Shown piece by piece: positions 26,262 to 37,479 of a stretch of 64,000 nt of DNA; within the stretch, counting starts at the first letter, position 1, and every line of letters starts with the position of its first letter. The stretch comes from Tupaia tana (taxonomy: Eukaryota > Chordata > Mammalia > Scandentia > Tupaiidae): assembly GCA_026018925.1 (NCBI GenBank), contig JAKSZU010000011.1, positions 40,722,641 through 40,786,640 of the forward strand, written 5' to 3'. The notes beneath the pieces were generated by a model. That model saw only the letters and a program-made list of their open reading frames with translations. It was not told the origin of the DNA and made no database searches. The position numbers were made by a program, and so were the translations under genes.

Positions 26262-26345
26262 TTTAGGATGAAAAGGGTCCATATATGTAAGGTGCTCAGA
26301 AGAATGTCTTGCATACAAGTGCTCAAAATGGTAGCTCTTGTTAGC
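26262..26345 (+). repeat. MIR, 3' part
   Basis: 'gtaaggtgctcagaagaatg' and 'caagtgctcaaaatggtagc' complete the MIR of 25700. Confidence 0.6.
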
Positions 26346-26430
26346 AACAACACATTTCCTTGAGCTTCAATTTCCAACATCAGCATTTCCATCTTCTATC
26401 CACATCTAACAAGTATTCAAAATGGCATCT

Positions 26431-26669
26431 GGGACCAGCAGTTAGTGTAATGGCTATGTCGCTGGACTACCATGTAGTCTACCGTGGTTCGCATCCAGGA
26501 CCCAGTGGCTTAGAACTCACGCCGGGCGTGTGTGCGTGCATGCCCAAGATCCCGAGAGGAGAATAGAGGAGAAGGGATTGCGGCATGGCCATCCCCCCTG
26601 GGGGGTGATTTCTCGCTTTCTGTCTCTCTGTCTCTCTCTCTCTGTCTGGCGAGCGCACGCACCCTATCT

Positions 26670-26712
<43 letters not shown>

Positions 26713-26739
26713 CTCCAAAAATAAATAAATAAAAAATAA
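26431..26739 (+). repeat. tRNA-related SINE, S1, with internal A39 expansion
   Basis: Perfect 13 bp TSD caaaatggcatct at 26418-26430 and 26740-26752. The A-run between 'ccctat' and 'cctctcc' has grown to 39 (26671-26709), whereas other copies have about 5-12. Confidence 0.95.
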
Positions 26740-26789
26740 CAAAATGGCATCTGTGCAGAAGGAAACATTCTTAAAATTATATCAGTCAT

Positions 26790-27051
26790 GGGAACCAGCA
26801 GTTAGTGTAATGGCTATGTCACTGGATTCCCACGTAGTCGACCACGGTTCGCGTCCCGGACCCGGTGGCTTAAAAAAACTCACGCTGGGCGCGTGTGCGT
26901 GCGTGCCCAAGATCCCGAGAGGAGAATGGAGGAGAATGGACTGCAGCGTGACCATCCCCCCTGGGGGGTGATTTCTCGTGTTCTGTCTCTCTGCCTCTCT
27001 CTGTCTGTCTGGCGAGCGCACGCTCCCTATAGCGAAAAAAACCTCTCCAAA
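26790..27051 (+). repeat. tRNA-related SINE, S1, 17 bp perfect TSD
   Basis: TSD aaaattatatcagtcat at 26773-26789 and 27052-27068. Full-length, little diverged. Confidence 0.96.
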
Positions 27052-27068
27052 AAAATTATATCAGTCAT

Positions 27069-27371
27069 TTTGAGTTGGTTTTAAGTACCCTTAGTCTAAG
27101 AAGATAGGTGCAGGGCTTTTTTCTGATAGCCATTTTCTTATCAAGGTCAATGTTCCTCACAGTAAGACTGCTTGGAGAAACAGACTCCTTCTTTCCAGAA
27201 GGTACCATCCGCTAGCCAGGGATTTGTCCTTCGTAGCACCACACCTTTTCCTAATATTCACAGATAAGGTTTGAAAGTGATCTTTCCAAAATTCAGATGT
27301 TGCAATAGTGACAGTATTGAGAGGTTGAGCCATTAAGTGATCAGTAAGCCACAAAGACTCCTCTCACCTGA
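27069..27371. other. Intronic sequence, nothing recognised
   Basis: No repeat or coding signal that I can support. Confidence 0.35.
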
Positions 27372-27620
27372 ATGGAATTAAGGCACTTGTAAAAGAGGCT
27401 TCATGCAGCATCTGGCCAGCTTGCCCTTCTGCTTTCAGCCCTAAGTTGGCACAGTAGTCCTCCCCTCTGAAAGATGCAGCCCTCACCAGACAACCAAACC
27501 TGACAGTGCCTTGATCTTGGACTTCCCAGCCTCCAGAACTGTGAAAAAATCTATTTTCCTTCTCTATAAGTTACCCAGTCTCAGATATTCTGTTATAGCA
27601 GCACAAACAAACTAAGATAC
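27372..27620 (+). mobile_element. MaLR LTR fragment (MST/MLT1-like)
   Basis: 'cttgatcttggacttcccag', 'cctccagaactgtgaaaaaa' and 'gttatagcagcacaaacaaa' are the 3' half of a MaLR LTR. Confidence 0.8.
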
Positions 27621-27899
27621 TCAGGCCTGTACAGAATAGTACATCACCTACTATCCTTAGCCTATAATTGCGGGAAAAACTCAAGGAGTCTTGCAAGGAA
27701 GTACCCTCCCATTCCAGCCTCCAGGTGGTGTCCTGCCCCTTCCCTATATGGCAGCTCATTCTTGCAAAGGACACCAGGGCTGTGTAGATAGGATGAACCC
27801 CTCTCCTGGTTTTCCTGGGACAGTCCAGGTTAACACCAGTTAGACCAGGTATAATTGTAATCATACCTCCTTTCACTCTCTAAAGAGCTCCAGTACACA
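27621..27899. other. Intronic sequence, nothing recognised
   Basis: No repeat or coding signal that I can support. Confidence 0.35.
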
Positions 27900-28025
27900 C
27901 AGTGAGTCATATCCTAGGCCCAGATGACCTTAGGCAAGCCACTTAGAAAGCAGATCTGCTTTCTGGATCCAGGAAACGAAATGACTGGAGTAATTTAGGG
28001 CCCTTCCAGAATCAAGAAGCCAATG
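27900..28025 (+). repeat. MIR
   Basis: 'atgaccttaggcaagccact' and 'ggatccaggaaacgaaatga'. Confidence 0.5.
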
Positions 28026-28429
28026 GAAGTATAATCTTCGTGCATAATTTTATCATCACATATAGATACTGATTGAAGGAGTCAAAGGGCTATCTGAAGA
28101 GTTCAAAATACTGATGTATAATGAAATCTTGATGTTACATTAGAGAGGTTCCCCCCAAAAATTGAGTATACACTTTATAAGTAGCCACCCTCATACCTCC
28201 TTTAGGGTAAAATCTTGGGACATTAAGTTATTTGATGTGATACCAAAAAAATTATACCTGAGATTTTTCTGCTCACTTGGGTGCATGACGTTTTCTTGTT
28301 ATGATGCTTAAAATCTTGGACCTCCATCTCCTGTTTCTGCAGCCATCACTGCGCTACTTGTGCACGTGCACGCACACTACCACTCTTCACTCAGCCACCT
28401 CCCAGCTAAAGTGCCTCTGTGGTCAATTA

Positions 28430-29200
28430 TGTATTTTACTAGAAACTATAAGTTCTCCTTGAACCATTTTGCTTTGAATATTTTAATTACAACTTAAATG
28501 ATTTCTCTGCGCTGAGCACCCCTAGGAAGAAACCCCAGGAATTATCATTATCATCCACTTAGGCTTTGTTTCAAATGTGGTCTTTAGAGAGCCAAAACAG
28601 CGAGAAGATTCTGTCACCTTAAACTCTGTAAATCTCTCTTGGTGAAGGCATTTAGCCTCCTTTGCTATCAGACAAAAGGGAGAATGTTTCTGCTCCAAAA
28701 AGCAGTTGCAGGCTTTGCTTTTAAAACCTCGGGGGCATCCAAACACTCAGTTTCACCAAGCCCTAGTGCTGTTTCTGGAGTATTCATTTAGCTTGATTTA
28801 CATTATTTTAATTTTCTTAGGGGTGTCTTTACTAGCCTGAGGGTGATGTTTCCCCTTTAATTAAAGAACAAGCTGATTCCAAAGCACTCAGAACAAAACA
28901 AGCCCCTTTCATATCCCCTCTCTGCTTGTCACTTTCTCCTGCTGTTCTCCCTCTTCAGAGAGCTTTTCAGCTTCCTCTCCCTCCCCCCTACACCTGTCTT
29001 CTCAAACTGGAAATGAGATGGAATGACAAGGCAAGGCCCCTCTTTCAATGCAACCCGCCAGCCTTTGGTTTTAATTCATTTAATTTCCTGGTGCATTTGG
29101 CAATTTGGGAGAGGACCAGGCAGTATCACCTCGATCTCAGAGAACGCAAACCTGTATCTAATCAGTGCAATTTGACAAACATTCAAGGAACAGAACCAAA
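28430..29200. other. Candidate conserved noncoding block
   Basis: 770 bp without a recognisable repeat, with TAATT/TTTAAT words (aatattttaattacaac, ttaattaaagaac, ttttaattcatttaattt) and pyrimidine-rich patches at 28930-29000. The 96-codon plus frame at 28926 looks like chance. Confidence 0.4.
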
Positions 29201-29279
29201 AACTGTGCTCGCCTAAGGATGCATCAATGAGCAAATCCTGTCATCGTCTTTACAGAGCTCAAGTTCCCAAGGGCATCTT

Positions 29280-29560
29280 AGTAAGGTGCTTTAGGGTACA
29301 AATAACAGAAACTCACTCAAACCAGGTTAAGCCACAGGGCAATTTACCAAAAGGCCCTTGGATATATCAGAGGACTCAAGGGTGATTGGGCCAGTGAAGA
29401 AACTGGAAGCCAGAAATGAAACAAGAGCATGACCCTGGGAGACAGTGCTACTCCATTGTTCAAATCGACATGCTGCTCTATTCTCATTCTTTGCACAAGC
29501 TGTCCTTTCTGGGGGTTCTCTGTACACATAGAGGGCCGAAATGACCCACCTACAGAGGTC
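29280..29560. repeat. Probable old repeat, unnamed
   Basis: 'caaataacagaaactcactc' and 'aaaccaggttaagcc' resemble a common ancient repeat phrase. Family not identified. Confidence 0.3.
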
Positions 29561-29806
29561 ACATTGATACGTAAGTGTCAGATATCTGCCTGTATGGTGG
29601 GAAGAGTAATTATCTGGAGAAGGTGGTCAGAATATGCTATGCAGACTTCCAAAAAGGTGCTACGACAGTGGGGAAAACCGTCTTATGCTGATCAGCCTGA
29701 CAAAATCTACAAGCTAAAATGCTGTTGACACATCTGACTCAAATTTGGGGGTCAGGAAAAGCTTTCTGACAGAGCAAAATCTTAAGACCTTGAAAAGAGC
29801 AATATG

Positions 29807-30071
29807 GGGACCAGCAGTTAGCGTAATGGCTATGTCGTTGAACTCCCACATAGTTGACCGCGGTTCGAGTCCTGGACCCGGTGGCTTAAACTCGTGCCGG
29901 GCGTGTGTGTGTGCGTGCCCAAGATCCCGAGAGGAGAATGAAGGAGAAGGGATTGTGGCGTGGCCATCCCCCCTGGGGGGTGATTTCTCGCTTTCTATCT
30001 CTCTGTCTCTGTCTGTCTTTCTGGCGAGCACACGTGCCCTATAGCAAAAACCTCTCCAAAAAAAAAGAAAA
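29807..30071 (+). repeat. tRNA-related SINE, S1
   Basis: TSD gaaaagagcaatatgg / gaaaagagcagtatgg (about 29792 and 30072). A second SINE abuts its right TSD. Confidence 0.93.
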
Positions 30072-30085
30072 GAAAAGAGCAGTAT

Positions 30086-30215
30086 GGGGCCAGAAGGTGG
30101 CATGGTGATTAAGGCACTGGATTTCCACATGGCCAACCTCGGTTCAAGTCCCAGACCTGACAAGTTGCATTTTCACTTTCCCTTTCTCTCTCTCTCTGGT
30201 CAAATAAAAAAGAAA
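30086..30215 (+). repeat. Internally deleted SINE, S2
   Basis: A normal head (ggggccagaaggtggcatgg ... ggttcaagtcccagacctg) joins directly to 'cattttcactttccctttc'. About 100 bp of the middle is missing. Confidence 0.75.
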
Positions 30216-30544
30216 TAATAATAAATACTAGTAAATAAATCAATAATTCTATTTTTAGAAAATAGAGCAGTACAGACATGACTGAAATAGAATGAAAACA
30301 TCTCATACAAGTAGGAATGTCCCCTATTAATAGAAAAAAATAACTGTAGGCAATTCATAATGTGTACTCGAGGAACCAAGCATCTTGTAATTGGGTGTCA
30401 CAACCTTCTGACTCAGCAATACAGGGACATAAGCAGCAGAACCCCACCTTGTCACCCACTCTCTTCCTGGCTGCCGACATTGTCTTTCTCCGTCCTTTCT
30501 GCCAATGCATAAATCACAGGGCAAACTCAAAGATGTCATCTAGG

Positions 30545-30725
30545 GCTTGGCGTCCAGCAAACACACATTTGAACAGCAGCTCTGCCACGTGCTGTTTGCC
30601 CTTTAGCAAATTATTTAAGCTCTTCCCCGATGAGAAAAATGGTAGTAATATCAACATAGAGGGCTGTTGCTTGAATAAAATGAGATGGTGTGAGGTAAAG
30701 AACCTTAGCATTCCATCTGGCACCC
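30545..30725 (+). repeat. MIR
   Basis: 'aacagcagctctgccacgtg', 'agcaaattatttaagctctt' and 'cattccatctggcacccagg'. Confidence 0.75.
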
Positions 30726-30901
30726 AGGTGATGTCAAGAGTTTTTTTTTTTCCAGTCCCTTCCCACTCCTTCTGTTTTCTTCTCTAGTCATAGGCTGATG
30801 AGATGTCCTGGATAAAGATACAGATGTTGGGATAGGGGCATAGTCTAACATAGGAACAGAATCATCAAAATAAGGACCTCCTACCCCCGCCAAAGGAACA
30901 T

Positions 30902-31202
30902 TTTTTTTTAATTTATTTGAGGAAGAGATATATTCATTTGAGGGAGAGATTTTTGCTATAGGGTATGTGTGCTCACCAAAGAGACAGAGGGACAGGAAGC
31001 AAGAAATCACACACACCCCCCCCACACACACACCTAGGGGATGGCCACAAAGCAATCCCTTCTCCTCCATTCTCTTCTCGGGATTTTGGGCATGCATGCA
31101 CATATGCCTGGAGTGAGTTTTAAGCCTCCAGATCCAGGACTTGAATTGCAGTTGACTACATGGGAGTCCAGTGACATAACCATTATACCATCTGCTGGTC
31201 CC
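30902..31202 (-). repeat. tRNA-related SINE, S1 (diverged), long tail
   Basis: 'gagagatttttgctatagg' to 'accatctgctggtccc'. TSD about aaggaacat. Holds a C8/CA-rich interruption at 31012-31034. Confidence 0.85.
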
Positions 31203-31343
31203 AGGAACATATCTAACCTAAATAATGGCCCTTCAGACATGTCCTCACTTTTCATCATTTTTTCCCCATTAATAACATTTTTAATATTGATTTCATGTTA
31301 AAGTAATACTATAGACACATTGGGCAAAATTAAATATATTATT

Positions 31344-31595
31344 GGGACCAGCAGATAGCATCATGGTTGCATCATTGAACTCCCACGTAGTCGACCACAG
31401 TTTGAGTCCCGGACCCGGCAACTTAAAGCTTACACTGGGCACGTATGCATGCATGCCCATAATCCCAAGAGGAGAATGAAGGAGAAGGCATTGCTGTATG
31501 GCCATCCCCTCGAGGGGATCATTTCTCACTTTCCCTCTCTCTTTCTCTGTCTCTCTCCAGTAAATGCACATGCCATAAGGAAGAACCTTTTGAAA
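31344..31595 (+). repeat. tRNA-related SINE, S1 (diverged), no A tail
   Basis: 'gggaccagcagatagcatca' to 'aggaagaaccttttgaaaa'. Confidence 0.85.
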
Positions 31596-32180
31596 ATCTA
31601 ACTCCAAGCTCTTTCCACTGGGATAGTTTTCTCATATTGATGTTTGGAAAATGCCAACAGGTTAGAAACACCTGACTTTCTTGGTCAGAGACTGAGCTGG
31701 TTCAACGTTGTAGGTTATATTATTTTTATGCTCATTTTAATTAAAAGAAAAGTTCAGTTACAGTGGACTTTTGACATTAGGGGCAGAATTTTTTTTTTCA
31801 TTCTGTAAGTATTCAATTTCTTTTCTAAGGGAAAAAGAATGTCTGCTTGAGTTAAAAGCCAGGAATCAGTGTTAAATTTGCAAAACCACTACTTCCTTAG
31901 CTATAGTATGACTAGTTTTATTGCCAATATGCATTAATCCCTTTAAACTCCCTAAGTCCATGTTGATTTTCTGACCAGATTTACAAAACATCTCTACCAG
32001 AAAATAATGACCAAAAAGTCTGGAAAACAATCCAATTCAAGAAAATACATTCCTACATCATGGGGCTTGACAAAGTCTAACTGGTGTGTTTAATACTTTT
32101 CCTTATCAAGCACACAGAAAAATGGCTAATCCAAAATTTTAAAAGTTAGCTAAAAATTATATAAGGAATTACATTTATTC
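31596..32180. other. AT-rich intronic sequence, nothing recognised
   Basis: No repeat or coding signal that I can support. Confidence 0.35.
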
Positions 32181-32310
32181 CTCGTAGACACCCAGTTAAG
32201 CACCTACTGCATTAATTACTTTGCCAGCCTCTAGGTTCTAATATGAATAATGCACAATTCATGTCTTCAGAGAGCTTCCATTTCAGTAAGGAGACATTTA
32301 CAGTCTTTTC
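32181..32310 (+). repeat. Old repeat fragment, same phrases as 19906
   Basis: 'agttaagcacctactgcatt' and 'cagagagcttccatttcagt'. Confidence 0.45.
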
Positions 32311-32394
32311 TGCTGAATGTTTTGCTAGAGGAAGGCACTGTCTATCTCATGAGTACAAAGTACATGTTACTCTGCACTAGAGCCACTGGCAGGA

Positions 32395-32540
32395 GTTACA
32401 AACACATCCAAAATGCTTGAACTTGACTCTTGGCCCTGCTCCTAGTACTAGCCTTGGAAAAGTTATTACCCCTTTCTGCTTCCATTTTCTCATCTATAGG
32501 ATGAGGATAATAATGGTACCCATTAGTGCCTCACTGATCC
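32395..32540 (+). repeat. MIR
   Basis: 'tagccttggaaaagttatta' and 'ctcatctataggatgaggat'. Confidence 0.75.
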
Positions 32541-32689
32541 ATCTTCCATCCCAATGTGTTGACTGTTGGGGAGAGATTGCTCGTCAAGGCTTATTTCTCT
32601 TTACCCAACCGCATGGCTTGGTTCACCTTTTGTCTTTTCTGAAAAGAAATGTGACCTCAAAATCCACAGTATTGCAGAAAACTGAGATC

Positions 32690-32990
32690 TCTGAGATTTA
32701 GCAGACACTGTGTGATATAATGCAATACATGCTGGCCAGCGAAAGGCAAGATGCAGATGTCGCTTTCGCCAGCAGCAAATGAAGAGAGAGCAGCAGAACT
32801 CACTTCTGCCCAGGCTGTAGGCAGTGTCTGCAGCAAGGAATAAAGGAATCGATCGTTTGTAAACTTGGCAGTGATAACTGTCACACACACAAAAAAAAAC
32901 AGCATTAAGGAGGTGAACATTACAGAGTCACAGTAGCCTATCAGCTTGTCAGGAAGCCCCAGTTGGGTGAAAAAAGTATCCATGACATGA
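32690..32990. other. Unique block, weak candidate conserved element
   Basis: Non-repetitive. Contains aatcgatcgtttgtaaac, with a forkhead-like TGTAAAC at about 32855. Confidence 0.3.
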
Positions 32991-33101
32991 TTTTATACAG
33001 TGGACTTTCCTCTAACCCAAGTGTAGATATTCCTGGCTTGTAGGGCACCTACAAATTCACTGTGTCTGGTGTGTGTATGCATTGCAGCTTAAAGTTGATA
33101 C

Positions 33102-33125
33102 AAAAAAAAAAAAAAAAAAAAAAAA
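33102..33125. repeat. Poly(A)24
   Basis: A pure A-run with no SINE body directly upstream. Confidence 0.9.
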
Positions 33126-33163
33126 GAGTATGTTAAGCAGTTGGAGAACATGCTGCTACTTTT

Positions 33164-33625
33164 TTTTTTTTTTTTTTGGAGAGGTTTTTGCCATAGGGCA
33201 CGTGTGCTTGCCAGACAGACAGAGACAGAGAGACAGAAAGTGAGAAATCGCCCCCCGGGGGGGGGATGGCCACGCCACAATCCCTTCTCCTCCATTCTCC
33301 TCTCGGGATCTTGGGCACGTACGCACATGCGCCCGGCGTGAATTTTTTTTTTTTTTTTGAGAGTTTGTTTGTTTGTTTGTTTCGCTATAGGGCGCGTGCG
33401 CTCGCCAGACAGACAGAGAGAGAGAGAGAGAGACAGAAAGCGAGAAATCACCCCCCAGGGGGGATGGTCACGCCACAATCCCTTCTCCTCCTTTCTCCTC
33501 TCGGGATCTTGGGCACGCACGCACACGCGCCCGGCGTGAGTTCTAAGCCACCAGGTCCGGGACGCGAACCGCGGTCGACTACGTGGGAGTCCAGCGACAT
33601 AGCCATTACGCTAACTGCTGGTCCC
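33164..33625 (-). repeat. Head-to-tail SINE dimer (S1+S1) with one TSD pair
   Basis: A 15 bp TSD, catgctgctactttt, stands at 33149-33163 and 33626-33640 and brackets the whole 462 bp. In the sense direction a complete S1 (33625 back to about 33345) ends in (CAAA)n and A16. It is joined to a second S1 that begins at 'ttcacgccgggcgc', lacks the tRNA head, and has its own A tail. Confidence 0.9.
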
Positions 33626-33649
33626 CATGCTGCTACTTTTAATAAGAAG

Positions 33650-33965
33650 GCCAAAGTAGGCATCGCTGAAAAGGACATTTGAGCAGAACCTTAAGGAAAA
33701 CAAGGGAGCTAGATGTGAGGGTCAATGGGAGAAGAGGAAGTTTCCCCAAAGGAAGCAGCCAATGCCAGACCTAAGTATGGAGGATGCCTGGTGTGTCTGA
33801 GGAACAGTAAGGTGGGGGGCTGGAGCAGAGAGGCACGAGATCAGAGAGGCAGGAGTGAGGCAGATTGTGCAAGTTTTGTGTGCCATTGTGGATGAAGACT
33901 TTGGCTTTCCTTCTAGTGTGAGGGGAGTCACTGGAGGATTCTGGGCAGGGGGTAGCATGGTCTAA
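33650..33965 (+). repeat. Old unclassified interspersed repeat
   Basis: 'ggacatttgagcagaacctt', 'gtgtgtctgaggaacagtaa' and 'agtcactggaggattctggg': the 19906 family. The dimer above sits in its 5' part. Confidence 0.55.
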
Positions 33966-33989
33966 TAAAGACCAGCTTGTTCTCGCATT

Positions 33990-34165
33990 GGAAGTTGTCC
34001 CCTCTCTCTAGAACATTCTTCCCCTAGGTCTTTTCATAGATGACTCCTTATGATTCAGATCTCTGTTGAAATTGTTTCCTGTTCTGTAGTCATTCCCAAT
34101 CATATCACCCCATTTTAATTCTCTGCTCAGATTGATCACTTGCTGATTATTTTTTGTTTTCTTCT
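33990..34165 (+). repeat. L2 3' region
   Basis: 'ctctctctagaacattcttc' and 'gattcagatctctgttgaaa' follow L2. Confidence 0.5.
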
Positions 34166-34167
34166 TT

Positions 34168-34416
34168 TTAAGGTTTTTGCCATAGGGCACACGTGCTCAC
34201 CAGAGAGAGAGACAGTAAGAGGGAAAGTAAGAAATCACTCCCCAGAGGAGATGGCCATGCTGCAATACCTTCCCTTCCATTCTCCTCCTGGGATTTGGGA
34301 CACACACACACACACACACACACACTCAGCATGATTTTCAAGCTGCCAAGTGGAACTCAAACCACAGTCTGCACGTGAAAGTCCAGCACCTTAACCACTA
34401 GCCACCTTGTGGCCCC
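34168..34416 (-). repeat. tRNA-related SINE, S2
   Basis: 'ggtttttgccatagggcac' to 'gccaccttgtggcccc', with a (CA)13 tract at 34300-34325. Confidence 0.85.
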
Positions 34417-34417
34417 G

Positions 34418-34419
<2 letters not shown>

Positions 34420-34450
<31 letters not shown>
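34420..34450. repeat. Poly(T) about 31
   Basis: A T-run directly beyond the 5' end of the minus-strand SINE. It may be the tail of another, lost element. Confidence 0.9.
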
Positions 34451-34451
34451 C

Positions 34452-35060
34452 CATGTACTTGCATTTTTCTCTATCTCCTTTCACTAAAAAGTAGGCTCTG
34501 TTAGTTCCTCCTCTTCATGAGTGTGGGCAGATCTTAGTGACTCACTTCCAAAGAACTGAGAGTGGAAAGGGAAATAGTAACTTTGCAGAGGGAAACCCGA
34601 TAGGCAGCACCTGGGCCAAGTGATCAATGCAAACACCCCCCAGGATGCCAAGGAGCTCCCAGGAACCCCAGGCAGGATGTGATGAGAAGAGCACTTTACC
34701 TATGTTATATGGAGCCAAACTCCACCAGCCTGATATGATCATGAAAGAATATGAGAAAAATATAAAATGAGGATTATTCTACAAAATACCTGATAAGTTC
34801 TCTTCAAAAGTATTAAGATTGTAAAAAAAACAAGAACAGACTGAGGAATTATAGACTGGAGGAGATCAAAGAAAGATGACAACCAAATGAATGGGAGGCT
34901 TTGGGTTAGATCCTAGGACAGAAGAACAGTGACAGAAAGCTGATAGACTATGACTCCAGTGTTGTGTCAATGTTAATTTCTTAGTTTCAATAAAAGTACC
35001 ACTGGGTCATGTAATTCCATTACCATTAAAAGAAGACAGATGGAATGTATATACAAACTC
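34452..35060. other. Intronic sequence, nothing recognised
   Basis: No repeat or coding signal that I can support. Confidence 0.35.
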
Positions 35061-35069
35061 CCTATACTA

Positions 35070-35337
35070 TTTTTGGAAAACTGTTTTCCCCCATTTTACT
35101 AGAGAGCATGCATGCTTGTCAGAGAGTGACAGAAAGAGAGAAAGAGAAAGAAATTGAGAAAGCAACTCCCCAAGGGACATGGCCACGTTGCAATCCCTTC
35201 TCTTCCATCTCTTCATTCTTTCAGCACGCATGCACATATGCCTAGTGTGTCTCTCAAGCTGCTGGGTCCAGGACTTGAACCACATAGTCAGCCAATGGGA
35301 TCTAGCTGCCCTAACCACCTTACCACCAACTGGTCCT
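35070..35337 (-). repeat. tRNA-related SINE, S2
   Basis: TSD cctatacta at 35061-35069 and 35338-35346. Contains 'aggacttgaaccaca' and ends 'accaactggtcc'. Confidence 0.88.
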
Positions 35338-35413
35338 CCTATACTAGCTTAACAACTCTTTTGTAAATATAATATTAATTCAAAATAAAAAGTCTTTTTA
35401 AAAGCAACCTCTG

Positions 35414-35660
35414 GGGACCAGCTGGTGGCATGATGGTTAAGGTGACTGGATCCCACATGGCTGACTGTGCAGTTATAGTCTCTGACCCAGGGGTTTGAAA
35501 AATGGGCACATGCGTGTCTGTGCCCAAAATCCCAAAAGGAGACTGGAGAAGGAGTTGTGGCCTGACTATCCCCCTAGTGGGTGATTTCTCACTTTCTCTC
35601 TCTCTGTCTCTCTGCCTATCTCAAGCAAGCTCATGTGCTCTACAGCAAATAAAAATGTTT
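35414..35660 (+). repeat. tRNA-related SINE, S2, with perfect TSD
   Basis: tttaaaagcaacctctg is repeated on both sides (to 35413 and from about 35658), so an S2 insertion has kept a clean 17 bp TSD. Confidence 0.92.
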
Positions 35661-35910
35661 AAAAGCAACCTCTGTAATATGAGGGATGTTTTCTGCCTTC
35701 TCTTTTACTACTGTGTCCTTACTGTTTAGAATGTAATAGATGCTTAATAAATATTTAGTAAATAAAAAGGATGGACAGTCAGTATATTCAACAATGACAT
35801 TTAGAAAGATTACTAAAACCAGGTGTTTTACCAAGTGCAAAGTACTTCGTAAGTAGCTAAGTAGCTATTTAAAAATATAAGAGAATATCGTCATTATCCC
35901 ATTTTGATTT

Positions 35911-36173
35911 TTTTTTTTTTTTGGAGAGGTTTTTGCTATAGGGCACATGTGCTCTCCAGAAAGACAGAGAGAGACAGAGAGACAGAAAGTGAGAAATCAC
36001 CCCCCAGGGAGAATGGCCATGCTGCAATCCCTTCTCCTCTATTCTCCTTCTGGGATCTCGGGCACGCACACACACGTGCCTGGTGTGAGTTTAAGCCACC
36101 AGGTCTGGGACTTGAATCGCAGTCAACTACGTGGGAGTCCAGTGACACAGCCATTATGCCATCTCCTGGTCCC
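35911..36173 (-). repeat. tRNA-related SINE, S1
   Basis: Flanked by attttgattttt at about 35901 and 36178. 'ggagaggtttttgctatagg' to 'atctcctggtccc'. Confidence 0.9.
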
Positions 36174-36839
36174 TCCAATTTTGATTTTTAAAAGGAGAGA
36201 AGGACTACCTATTTTCTGAAACATAGCTGCAAAATATAGTTTATCCCAGAACCAGTATAAGCCACTGTATGTGACCAAGAACCATGCCTGGCCATTACCA
36301 GCCTTTGGCCATCCTCATTCATAAAGATTTTATAAATCAAAAGCTCTGAGATAAGAGAAACTTTATTTAAAAGTCTAAAACCAAATTATCATCATCTGAT
36401 GACATCTTACTAATCTGGGTTCATTAAAAGCATATAAGAGATACCTCCTACTCCATAGCTGATTATTACTTGAAACACACTTGCCAAAGACATGAAGACC
36501 TTTTTCCTAAAGAATTGAAAGTGAAAGCAAGAGATGACATCATTGCCCCTCCTCCTTTACCCTCTCTTCTCTAAATGTGAGCTGCTCTGTGAAAGGTGTC
36601 TTTAGAGGGCTCTGAGAGAAGACATCCCTCTGCTGTAGAGTCTCAGCTTCTCTACCTGCAAGTTCTCCTCCCTGGAAACTGGGAGTAGGATGAATGGAGT
36701 TGACTGAATGGCCCACATGTGGGTACCACTAAGAAAATGTTGCAATTGATATTACACACCTATGATATCTATCCAGATATCTCTCTGTCCATTCACCCAC
36801 CCACCCATCTATTTAACAATGAGGGAAGCAGCTGAAAGC
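36174..36839. other. Intronic sequence, nothing recognised
   Basis: A ccaccc run lies at about 36795. No other feature. Confidence 0.35.
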
Positions 36840-37030
36840 ATAGACAGATCACTACCTAAGAATCTGAAGACTTAGGTTCTGATCCCACTTATGTCACCAA
36901 ATGGTTTCATAAATGTGGGTAATTCACTTCCCTTTATCTGAACCTCTCATCTGTCAAATAAGGGCAATTCTCTGAAAGATCTCTAAGTCATTTTCTGGCT
37001 CATTCTAGATACATAATAAATATTTTTAAG
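36840..37030 (+). repeat. MIR
   Basis: 'gaagacttaggttctgatcc', 'ctgaacctctcatctgtcaa' and 'catcattctagatacat'-like end. Confidence 0.6.
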
Positions 37031-37300
37031 TACTCTGTTCTATGCTTGTCATTGTAGGGGAACAGAATATATATATAGGATGTGCTCTGTACTTTCCAAG
37101 AGCTACCAATATAGTTAGGGGGAAAAAAATAGATGTACATAGGAGAGTTAAGTCACAACACAAGGCACTAGATGATAAGTGTAGACAAATAATGCTACAG
37201 AATTATTTTAAATGAAGACCAGAGTGCTTCCTGGAGTAGTCTAAGTCAGTCTCTTACAGAGATACTTGTGTGGACCTTAGAAGATGCATTAAAAATAGAA
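37031..37300 (+). repeat. Possible old repeat (19906 family), weak
   Basis: 'cttgtcattgtaggggaaca' and 'ttagggggaaaaaaatagat' recall the 5' third of that family. Confidence 0.3.
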
Positions 37301-37479
37301 AATTATCTGTTGATAATAACGTGTCTGAGAATATCTATAACTGGAATAATACACAGTGTATTCATGCTGGGAAAATTCATTTTTTGAGAGCAGTAATGAT
37401 ACACAGTGATTGAATGTATGAAAAAAAAGGTGCCTCACATTTACAGAAACAAAGAACAAAAGTTACCTTCCAATCATTT

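Noticed and set aside
36785-36805. cacccacccaccc as a telomere-like or G4 element
   Set aside because: Too short and irregular to support either.
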